Positions 1 through 11,600 of a stretch of DNA of 64,000 nucleotides are shown one piece after another. Under the pieces are notes generated by a model. The model saw only the letters and a list, made by a program, of their open reading frames with translations. It was not told the origin of the DNA and made no database searches. Origin of the DNA: Xanthostigma xanthostigma (lineage: Eukaryota; Arthropoda; Insecta; Raphidioptera; Raphidiidae). How positions within the stretch are numbered: the first letter of the stretch is position 1; every line of letters begins with the position of its first letter. The position numbers and the translations under genes were made by a program. The stretch covers positions 620,001-684,000 of the forward strand of contig OY754465.1 in the NCBI GenBank assembly GCA_963575645.1. Direction: 5' to 3'.

Positions 1-8
1 TTCCGATT

Positions 9-546
9 TGGATGAAATTTGGTCAGAAGTTTTCTTTCATCCTATTACGAAGTTTTACCGACGGAAAAGAATTTAAAAAAAACTATTTAAAAGAGTTGAA
101 AATTCCAAAAAAAAAATCATTTTTTGAAATCTTCCATGTTTATTTATTGAATAATATCTCGAAAAATATTAGTTACAAAAATCGACTGACAAATTCAGGA
201 TCTTTTAAAAACAGATATAGTCTACAAAAAATTTTGAGCCAAAAAAAAAATACAAGTTTTAGATTTATTCAATATTGAAAATTCCAAAATTTTTGCAATT
301 TTTTGAATTTAAAAAAAAAATCAGATATATTTTTTGTAGCCCCAAATATCCTCTTTAAAATGAACCTAGGTCGATTTTTGTGACTATAATAGTTTTCGAG
401 ATATTCAAAAAATAAACTTGAAAGATTCAAAAAAACGATAAATTTTTGAATTTTGCAACTCTACTGAAACATGTTTTTAAATTCTTTTCCGTTAATAAAA
501 CTTCATAATAGGATCAAAGAAAACTTCTGACCAAATTTCATTCAAG
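9..546. repeat. Fold-back repeat
   Basis: The left arm at about 9-85 (contains GGTCAGAAGTTTTCTTT) is the reverse complement, with a few changes, of about 470-546. Low-complexity AT sequence lies between. Open frames here are chance readings of repeat DNA. Likely a non-autonomous element; terminal duplications not identified. Confidence 0.65.
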
Positions 547-767
547 AAGGGGTCGCTTTATCCTTTATTATAGCTGTTTGGTACTATACATCCGTGTAGA
601 TTCAATTTGGAATATCAAAACTCTCTTTAAATAGTTATTTAATTGCGTTCATTCGTTGGACATAGATAATTTTTACTTTCGCTTCGCTCATTCGCTCAAT
701 TTAAAAATAAATAAATACTTTAGTCACTACTGACTCACTTTTAATCGACATTTGATAATTTATTTTT

Positions 768-1085
768 AAAGTGAAACTCTTATTCTATCGCCCCGAATTT
801 TTCTGGCCGTCTGTTGCATGTCGCATTACAGGCGGCCGCGGAGTAGGGGTAAAGTGAAAGGCGTTCGGAGTAGGCGCTCGGTAGAGCAGCCAAGGTCAAT
901 ATGGCGGCACCCATGGTTAGCATCAGCTGACCGTGTAGTATGTATAACACATAGTCAGTCTGTCATGCGGGCAAGTGCTGTACAGTGTTTACATGTTTTT
1001 ATTCGTGTATTCATGTGAATATTGTTGTTTCGTGATGAATAACTGTCTACAATCCAACGCCTACAATCCAATAAAAGTTTCACTT
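768..1085. mobile_element. MITE with GTGAAACT terminal repeats, copy 1
   Basis: Begins AAAGTGAAACTCTTATT and ends AATAAAAGTTTCACTT, imperfect terminal inverted repeats. Nearly identical to 57715-58041. The interior is GC-richer (GGCCGCGGAGTAGG) than its surroundings. The interior 66-codon open frame is shared by both copies but looks like a chance frame. Confidence 0.8.
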
Positions 1086-1824
1086 GCGTTGTGGTTTCTT
1101 AAAACCACACAACTGTTTTTTTCTTTTTTTTTTCCCTTGACATTTTTGTAGGTATACCTATAATGGTCAACACAAATAAAAATTATTTCTATTTCTATAT
1201 TCATCAGACATAGACTTTCGATATGTATGTCTTTTTTGAAGCTCATTTTACTTTACTTTCAGCTGTCGGGAAAGTATGAATACAAAAATACTAAATTTAT
1301 CAATTCCTCGAACTTGGACTTTTCTGGCCTTAGCTGGAAAAAACCCCGTTCCAAAACCCTAATGATACTGAACACTCTTTACGTACCTAGAACACATTTA
1401 TTTATTTGTGTTTCTCTCTAAATTATACAAGGCTATACATCTATTATTAGGTATTCAGCAATTCACAGATTTCATGGTTACATAACACATATTGCGTTTG
1501 TTTTTGCTTCATTTCGAGCTTTCACTAAATTTACTTTACTATCCAAATATTATCTTGTTCGCGCACACACTAATATATTATCTGAGTTACGTAGTAAAAT
1601 TTTAGAAATTCCTGGAAATTATCAATTTTCAAAGCCTTAGCTAAAAGATAATTGTCAGTGCAAAATAAGTATAATGTCCGCACATGTTCATCGATTCTTT
1701 TTTAATTAGGTTTATTTTTATTTAAAAAAAAGCAGTATTCAAGTCGCCCGGTTACCCCCACTCCACAAAGAATCTTATAGCATCAGCGCTTCTATCAAAC
1801 CGTCCAAATAGTGACCCTTATTTT
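1086..1824. other. No gene recognised
   Basis: AT-rich sequence without a convincing exon, RNA gene or element ends. An upstream RTK exon could lie here, but none with good splice sites and coding character was seen. Confidence 0.4.
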
Positions 1825-2458
1825 TAGGGTTACCAGACGTCCCGGTTTTCCGGAACATGTCCCGTTTTCGCCCTCCTGTCCCGGTTTCCCGGAATTTTTT
1901 CAAAATTTATGCAAATGTCCCGGTTTGCAAAAACTATTGCAAAAAATCAGTGACTCGAAAAAATATTGTTAATCGACCCCACTGAAATTTGTGTCTCGAA
2001 GTATATTTTACACATGTATATATTCATGATTGATGTGTTATGAACAAATAAACATACTGACCACTATAATTAAGTCTCTTTTTTCACTATATTTCTATCC
2101 TCAAATTATTCGAAATCGTGTTCGTCTCATATTAAATTACACGATTTCGATAGATATCGATTGTGGATTGATACACACAGCACACTTCAGATGTTTCATC
2201 AATTTTTGTCTGAAGAAGGGTTTTTTAAAGTTATTATTAGGGTCGGAGGATTTTTCGTTCCTGACAGTTGCTCGGTACTGAGATAGAAGTGTAAAAATTG
2301 GGAACTGATAGATAGGAATAAAAAAAAATAATTTTTTTACAACAAATTTTTTTAGATTTCAGAAATTTCAAAAATATTTTTTCATTCTTCAATTATCAAT
2401 AGGGGGGGGGGGGCTGTAAAATGTCCCGTTTTTTCATTCAGACCATCTGGTAACCCTA
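1825..2458. mobile_element. hAT-type non-autonomous element
   Basis: Terminal inverted repeats TAGGGTTACCAGACG and CATCTGGTAACCCTA. Flanked by a perfect 8-bp target duplication, CTTATTTT, at 1817-1824 and 2459-2466. The subterminal region is rich in TCCCGGTTT motifs. Contains a run of 12 G at 2402. No transposase frame. Confidence 0.9.
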
Positions 2459-2568
2459 CTTATTTTCCTCATTTTTTAGTCAACGACGAATGATTGGAGA
2501 TCACTCTTTTTTCTCTATCCATGTACTTATATTTGGATTAATGAAATAATCTTTTTCTTTTGTTTAAG

Positions 2569-2661
2569 AGCCCCAAGTTTCATTAGAAATAATAAATATC
2601 AATAACCTTACTCGGGATCAACAAACAGAGCGCATAAATGTTTCCTGGACTCTATCAACAG
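2569..2661 (+). CDS. RTK exon 1 seen here: FN3-like strand region
   Basis: Reads PQVSLEIINISNL, then INVSWTLST. The V.W pattern is typical of the first half of a fibronectin type III domain. The acceptor is tgtttaag, using the AG at 2567-2568 or at 2569-2570, and the donor is G|gtaaat at 2662. It ends in phase 1, so the last G joins AC of the next exon to make Asp. At least one upstream exon with the signal peptide must lie outside the window. Confidence 0.7.
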
Positions 2662-5600
2662 GTAAATCTTTTTATTATAATATTATGTTTTTTGCGTAAG
2701 TGCGCAAAGTAAAACAAAAGTAATTTTCGGGTTTACCAATCCAATAGTCATATCTCTGTAAGTTGCCATTTAAATCTATACGAGCAAAAGAGACGGGCTA
2801 TAAATGTAGCCATCGTCTAACTAACCAATCATAAATATGATCAAAAAAAAATTATGATATGAAAAAAACAGCTATTTCATAGGAGGAACGTGCAAATAAT
2901 GGAATCTGTATCTCGGTTATATTGTTTTTATGACTCGTGTGACAGTTAAAACTCGCTATCGCTCATTTTAACATAAAATAATGCATTACAATCTAGATAC
3001 AAAAACTACGATTGGCAATTAATAATATAAAAAAACTACTCTTAAAAAAAGCTAAAATCCGAATATCAAAAGTAGTCGGGTAAAAAGATATTATTAGTTT
3101 TTGTTGCCCGACTACTTTTCATATCGGAAACTTGTTTTATTATACTTTTTGGTGTATTTTTTAGACGATCGCGACCATTTGACACATTACCAAATATATT
3201 TAGATTGTTACGACTGTGAAAAAAAGGAGCCAGCTGATTTCGAGTCCGAATATCCAAAGGTAACTAAAACAATTTTCTTACGATTTAAATCAGTTTTGAA
3301 ATATGCGTAAATTTTAGTGAGTAAATCAAAATATAGTCATTTCGTTTTTTCAATAATAATAATAATATATCTTTATTGTCTAACTCTAGCCCAAAAAGAA
3401 AAAAAGACGATACAAATACGTCATACAAAGAAAATAAATTTATAAAAGATCATAAATATTATACGGTTCCAGTTCTATTAAATGAATTTTCTTATAACAT
3501 TACTCATGCTCCAAAAAAATTATTTCAGAATAAAACTAGTATTATTTTACCAAAGGATAAAGGTCGAAAGTTGGAACTAAATTCTACGTATTATTTAGAG
3601 ATTGTATTTTTTTTCAAAAACGGCAGTTCGAGGCAAAAAAACATTAATTTTTCACTATCAAGTAAGTAATTACCTAAAACTGTTATTTTGCAATCTTGAG
3701 AGTTATTTTGGATTCCTTTTTCAAAAAAAGAGGGTGTCAAACCGACGTGTATGTTTGTACCTACAGACAAGATACGCGTATATGTATGTATGTAGTAGTG
3801 ATGTGCCGGATCGTTAAAAATGTATATCCGCGGATACGGATCTGAATACGGATATTTGGTTTCAAGATCCGCGGATACGGATACGGATATTAACTTTCTT
3901 AGAGTACGCAACGGTAAATATTGCACATCGACCTTTGGAAAGAGACTATCTGTTATGGGAAAAAGTTATTGACCTCTTTAAGAGTTAACTCTCATAACAG
4001 ATTGTCTCTTTCCAAAGATTGATGTGCAATATTTCATAATTCATTATAAAGATAGTTTTGTAGTACCTTTGAGTTATGTACTATTGGTATGGTACTCACT
4101 ACGATAAATGATTGCAATATAAAGGTGCCAAATACGATTTTAAAAAATAAAAAATAATCTGAATGTTATTTAACAGTTTTTCATTATTACCTAATCACCT
4201 ATATATATAAAATTTCATCTATGAATTGAAAATTAATAAGGTAAAAGATCCGCCAAAAACTAACGGATACGGATACGGATCTTTTTTCTCCCTCGGATAT
4301 CCGCGGATACGGATATCCGGCACATCACTAGTATGCAGTTAGGTATGTATATGCAATTTTCTCAGAAACTCCAGTACTGATTTGAAAAAATCAATGTTTC
4401 AAAGCCTACTCCTTCGCGAGTAATATTAGCTATTTAGTATATATGTATAACAGGGATCACCAATTATTTTATTTTGCCAGTCCGTTAAAAAAAAAAATAC
4501 ATCTGTCTCGGTCTGTTTGGTATAGATGATGACTATGAACCAAGATTTATAATATCAATTAAAAAATAAAACGAAAAGAACTCTGAATATTTTTGATATT
4601 AGGGATACCTACATCTAATTAAAAAAAAAATTGGTTGTCTGTAAAGTCGGTTTACGGACGACAGTTTTACGTGATAACGTATTCCGTAATACTAAATTTT
4701 AGTAGCTGTCAAACTTGGGCCGAAGCCTACTGTGCTCTCGTTTGCACGCACAGGGTCAGGCGGAACGTTAGGAACGTTACACTTTTTCGTGCGTGCAGCT
4801 GGTGTTTCATCAATTTATAAGACGTTATCACGTCAAAAAACAAAGTAAATACGTAATATTAATGCGGAAAATAACATTTTTTACTCTGAACAATCTGTCT
4901 GAAGCCTGGAATTAAGTTGGTGCAAGCTATTGCCATTAAAATATTGATGTTCTTCGATTCTCCTGGGTCCGCACAAAATGGATCGGCGGTTCGGATCCGG
5001 ACTGTGGTCCGCCATTTGGTGATCCCTATATATAGTATAACGCTACGAGAAAAAGGAAATAAGCAGTGAGCGAAAATGTAAAGCAAGTAGGGGATATACA
5101 TAGTATAATATGGCCACAAATTCTCTTGGATATCGATTTGGATGAAATTTTTATTTTTTACCAAATTAAAAAAAATGTTTGCATTTCAGCTCCATGTGAT
5201 AATTTGAAAGGTTTAAATATAACTGATTTAATCAAAATTGTGGACAAAACGTTAGAACTAACAAAACCAGACAATATTGATGAGTGCTTAAATGATCGTA
5301 AATGGAATGGAGAAGTCTACTTTTTTATCAAATATACTTTAGAGTAAGTACTTATTTAAATACATCCACAGTACAAATTATTGAAGGAGATTTATTTGGT
5401 TGAGGAACAATTGAAAATAAGCTTTACCAGTGTATCGCTTGTGGCCAACGTTTCGAAAAATATATTTTCATCATCAGGGCCTCAATGCAAGTTAAGATGA
5501 TGATGAAAATATATTTTTCGAAACGTTGGCCACAAGCGATACACTGGTAAAGCTTATTTTCAATTGTTCCTCAACCAAATAAATCTCCTTCAATACATAT

Positions 5601-8600
5601 TTTGGAACAAAACTTCTACTAACAAGTACAAATTATGTGTAACATAATTTCAATTTTTAAAAATAAAGTATGTCGTATAAATTTTAAAGTGCCTTTTATA
5701 TTGCAAATATGACAAGAATTAATTAGGCTTTTGAAAAAAAAAAATTATCGATTTTTTTATTGTATTTTATAACTTTATTATAAATAATATTGATAATCGA
5801 TGCGAAAAACTTTCAAAAAACTTTTTTTAAATTAATTATAAGCAATTTAAAATTGATAAAATATTTAAAAAAATCGCGTGACTGCAAACGCACTAAAATT
5901 GTTTTTGACAGTTGTGACGTCATAATGGTAAAATGTATATACGCAGTATACTATCAATGGCTTCTACATGTGTACCTATTGACTAAAACATTATGACGTC
6001 ACATTATGTTCGGGAAATGTCGGCGCGTTCTCGGAACTGGGTACAAAAATTTATTTTTAATTTTATATAACTTTTGAATTATAACGAAAATAAAAAAAAA
6101 GAAAAATAGTTTTGTTATAAAACTTATATACGATCTTTCCTTTTATGACAAAAAAAATTTTCATTCAAAAGCCCAATTGAGAAAAGTTGTTTGGGGTCAA
6201 CAGCTATAGGCTCCTATATGCCAAATTCGACCTGATTCCTTAATTTTTAGAATAAGTGCTTTTTACTTGAATTCAGTACTTAAGTACTTTTTAAAGACTT
6301 ATGTACTGTACTTACGTCCTTTAGATATTATTTAAGTATTTGAATTAATAGTTAGTACTTGAAATGACTGAATTCAAGAATATACTTACTCAAATTTTAA
6401 GTATTTTATGTTGTTAATCTTATCATTTTTCAGTAAGAATAAAGCTAAAGCAGTAATAAAAACTGACAATGTAACATTAACTCCAGACAAGCGCATATAC
6501 AAAAGTTTAATGGATAGCGACACTGTTAGTTTTTGTGTAACTTTAAAATCGACCCATGCGGATTCTTCTCCTGCTTGTAAAAACGGTAGGTACGTATTCT
6601 ATAAATTAGCATTGTTAAATTATAAAAATTTGGATCGCAGAGGCAAACCCTACCTATGAAATAATGTGCTCGTGGTATTATTCTCTAAACTTACGTTTTT
6701 GGGCAAAACAAAATATGGAACCCCTTAACACATTCCTTAAAATAATAAAATTTTTCTAAACTTCAATATTTGACATGAATTTTCTGAAAATTACTTTTCC
6801 ATTTACTTTTTTAAATAAAATTTACTAATTACACGTTTTTTTCTAAATTTTCAGTACCAAAGGTAAGTAAAACGTTACTAAATATTCAATGAAAAATTTC
6901 GTAATTTTTCAAATAAACAATTCTCTACGTTAAATCGCTTGTTTTTCAAAAATAAGTATAAATTTTTTTAACTGCCAATAATTTTAAAATTAGGCTTTTG
7001 AAAAAAAAATAATTATCGATTTTTTACTGTATTTTAAAACTTTATTATAAATAATATTGATAATCGATGCGAAAAACTTTCAAAAAACTTTGTTTAAATT
7101 AATTATAAGCAATTTAAAATTGATAAAATGTTAAAAAAAATCACGTGACTGCAAACGCACTAAAATTGTTTTTGACAGTTGTGACGTCATAATGGTAAAA
7201 TGTATATACGCAGTATACTATCAATGGCTTCTACATGTGTATTGACTAAAACATTATGTTCGGGAAATGTCGGCGCGTTCTCGGAACTGGGTACAAAAAT
7301 TTATTTTTAATTTGATATAACTTTTGAATTATAACGAAAATAAAAAAAAGAAAAATAGTTTTGTTATAAAACTTATATAGGATCTTTCCATTTATGACAA
7401 AAAAAATTTCATTCAAAAGCCTAATTGTATTCTTAAACTAACAATAGTAATTGATAAATATCATTTAAGCCTGGCTAGTGGCCGTAAGTGTAAGCGTGGC
7501 CCATGAAGTGAGACAGCAAATGACTGTTTTCTATCTCTTTCTTTTTATATGACGCGTTGTGCGCAAGTGTCGCGTCTGTAGTGGGGCAATTAGTAAGTGG
7601 AACAGAGCAAGCCACCTCCCTTCCACAGCCTAGTTCCATGTCCAAACTGACATGCGCATGAGACTCAAGAGTATAATAAGTGAGACAGACGTATAAATGT
7701 CTGCACCGTAGTGTTTAAGTCTTTCTCTCGATCTTTGCTAGCAATATAGAGGGTATTAAATATATGGTTACAGCACTCGGCTCTGGAGGTTGCGATGTGA
7801 CTCAGCACAGTTCAGTAACTATTCCATGCGTAATAAGTCACTTTCCGCACTTGTAGCATAAACAGTTATTGTAATAGTATATGTAACATTTCAGCCCCAA
7901 AAACATGATAATAATAATAATAATTCTTTATTAGGGTACGGACATATTGTCTATATTATTAATCACGTTGGCTATTGTGATTGTATTAATTTTCATTTGT
8001 TACGTATACTGCAAAAGACAGCGGACAGATTTGCGACGAGCGCTTCACAGAGGTGGTGTATGGTGAGTATACAAGGGCCAAAAGTGTGATATCTTACCTT
8101 GCGCGCCATGATGCCTGAGACGAAGCCGAAGGGCAAGGTATCACACTTCGGCCAGTGTGGTGTATACTATTTTTCTTCATACCTCGGTCGTAAGCACGCT
8201 TATTAAATGCATTAATTTATTAATTACATAAAAACACTGATAGAAGCAGCTGTTCGCGACTATTAGCTATAATGTAATAGGGTTGCTAAGGAAACGACAT
8301 CTAAACAACAGTTGATTGGTTGTTTTTGCTTTACCACCGCCCGAACGTACGAACTTCCCGCATTGGTGCGTGTAAATCCCTCCAAGGAGTAAATGCTAGA
8401 CTTTCTGTCTTACAATTGATGCATAAAATATATGCACTTTCGATCGAGGCATGAAGAAAAATAAATTTAAACAAGTTAATAATTCCTAATACAATATTTA
8501 AATAACAAAAAAACATGAAATTTTCTTTGAAATTTCCAAATCATGGCAGTTTTAGTAGCAGAGTTTGTACACAAAAAATGAAATGTTTTTTTTTTTCATT

Positions 8601-11600
8601 TGTTTACAGGCAACCATATCATTGCCCGAGAAGCTTATGTACGATGTCGGAGATAAACCCGCAATATGAATATAGTCAGGTATCTAGAAATCGTATTTAA
8701 TTTTTGTTAAACGGATTGCAGACAATAATTTTATTCAGAGTAACTATACTAAACATTTTCTCACACGTGTTTCCACCGATTGAAATTTTATAGTTTTTTT
8801 ATTGCAAAAAAATAAATGGACTCAGACCCAAAACACTTCATGTTACGTTTTTCTAAATGCATGTAAAGGAGCAATAGTATATACAGGGTGTCCCATTAAG
8901 AATGGGACATAGAACAACCACAGATTCTCCAATTCAAAATAAAACGATTAAGCGAAATATGCTTAGATAAAATGTTACTCGGTCTACCAGTGCCGTACGG
9001 CAGGAGTAAGTAATGCTTGAACCCCTTCTAAATGTTACACCGCTGTCTAAATTTTAATTTTGACTATAATTTTAATTTTTTTATATTTTCTAAGTCAATA
9101 ATGTACACTTGTTAGTTTGTTGTAAAGTCATTGGTTTTCGAGATATTCGCAATTAAAGATAGATAGACATGTACTTTTTATTTGTATTATTATTAATAAT
9201 ATTCATTTTTACAATTTTGTCTTAAAAAAACTGAGAATTAACGAAAACCAATGACTTTACAACAAACTAACAAGTATGCATTATTGACTTAGAAAATATC
9301 AAAAAAATTAAAATTATAGTCAAAATAAAAATTTAGACAGCGGCGTAACATTTAGAAGGGGTACAAGCATTACTTACTCCTGCCGTACGCCACTGGTAGA
9401 GCGTACTGAACTAATTTTTTTATTGTTAGGTGCATTTTATGATATTTAACAAGTGTGCCGATTTGAGTAAAATTATACGGTGTATTAAAAAAATTATGGA
9501 CATTAATAATTTTTCAGTTTTCAACTTCAACACCCCGTATTTCGGAAATTAGTAACATTTTATCTAAGCATATTTCGCTTAATCGTTTTATTTTGAATTG
9601 GAGAATCTGCGGTTGTTCTATGACACCATGTATATTGCAAAAAACAAAATTAAAAATTTTGAAAAACCCACGACGAATGTAAATGTTATAATAGAAAAAG
9701 AATTAAATAAAATTCTAAAATCCCCCGACTTAACGCAGGTAAGTAACCAAAGAAAATCTGTCGCGGGGCTGCCATTCGCTGCCCTGAATTAAGAATAGAA
9801 GAATATAAATTGCAATATTTTAGTTCATTTCAGGGCAGCCAAATGGCAGCCCCCGACGGAGTTTCTTTGGTTACTTACCTGCGTTAAGTCGGGGGATTTT
9901 AGAATTTTATTTAATTCTTTTTCTATTATAACATTTACATTCGTCGTGAGTTTTTTCAAAATTTTTAATTTTGTTTTATTTTAAACTTTTTAGAGATTTT
10001 GTATAAGTGAGTTCAGATGGTCTAGCGAACACAGTGTAGCTATTAGTACGGAAATTGACACTGTTACAGAGAAAGCCGATTAAATGCCCGTTGTGTAGGC
10101 AACCCAGCATACGCTGCTGTACAATTCATTTTTGCGATTAAGTTTTTGTGCAGTGCAGTTTTTTGGGGCGTAACCATCGTAATATCTATCTAAGAACCAT
10201 CTCAGATGAATTATAAACCCTTTACAGAAAACCGCATCTGAATTTAGTTCAGTTAACGAAGACCCGAAATTGGCAAATAAATGCAAAAAATTGTGTAGTC
10301 GGGATTAATATTTTTTATAATAGGGTTGACCCCCAGGTATAACATACCAAAAGTCCCCAGCCCGGGGCCGCTTGCTTTAGGCGGGGTGGGGGGTTATATG
10401 TCCTATATTTTAGTTTTTCCTAAATATTTCACAAAGCGTCGTAGGAAAAAAAAACCTTAAAACGTAATGAAGCTTATTAAATTTCTTACAAAATGATATA
10501 TTAATTGTATATTTATGACAAATACAAAAGGAAATGCAAGGGATATAAATGTGATACAAACTGAAAACAAAGTATTATTGCCTTAGAAAATTAATGTTTA
10601 TTATTCCGTTGAGCTATAATAATTTATAGATGAAGATTCTTCCTTACATTCAATCCAATATACCATTAGTTATCTTTTGGTTCATGCTGAAATTAGGGAT
10701 GTTACGGAGGTGGTCTTATCGGAACCGAAGTCGGAGTCGGAGTTTTTAAATTTGGTTTTTCGGAGTCGGAACCGGAATCGGAGTCGGAGATGGTGGCAGA
10801 AGAAAGATGTGTTAAGGGCAGGCAATAAAATAATATGGTACAAACACTACAAACATTAAGCAGTCAGCCTCTTTAATTCAATTAAAAAATAATAAATATA
10901 GGTGTCACCAATAAAAATAATCACATTTTTATAACAGTTAGCAAATTAAATCAAATTAATTGACTCCAGAAGTAGCAAATTATATTTAATAAACAATAGC
11001 TTTGCAACTTTGTCTCCGTCCAATCTATTTCTTAATGGGTCCCGTATCTCCCTTATTAATAAATCTAAAAAAAAAATTATACGGCATTTTGTAGAAAATT
11101 TAATCAGCTTTATTTTTTATAAAAGGTTCTCTTTTCTAAAACGCATGGTTTTTTAGAGAATCACGAAGAAGCAAAAAATGGGACCTATTTGCTCCCCTAC
11201 CGCCCAAAGCAAGTGCCCCCCCGCTGGGGACTTTTAATATGTTATACCTGGGTATCACCCCTATCATTTGAAATAATAACCCAGACTACACAATTTATTG
11301 TATTTATTTTTCCTTCGTTGACTGGATTAATTGATCAAACCGTTTTCCAGATAAATGGCGATATTGATCGAGTGCACAAACACACATACAAACGAACAAA
11401 CAAACAATCTCTCATCCTAAACGCATATACATGCTCCGTTCCGTCGTGGGTAAAAAAACATAGTTAGCGATAGAAATATTTTTTTCTCATTTTTTCGCAA
11501 TTTTTAGAAAAATTGAGGGGTGACTCAAAGCCTGAGCTGCCTGTTCATTTATCTGCAATGAAACAACTACCTTTCTATAAAACTTCAACAGGTAGAAAGG

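Noticed and set aside
5790-5996. 68-codon frame as a gene in the RTK intron
   Set aside because: It lies wholly inside a MITE present in three copies, where the frame is not kept.
9994-10083. A 29-codon exon ending in a stop at 10081-10083 as the receptor's natural end
   Set aside because: It would delete the entire intact kinase domain that follows; the internal gtgagt donor in the correct phase is more sensible.
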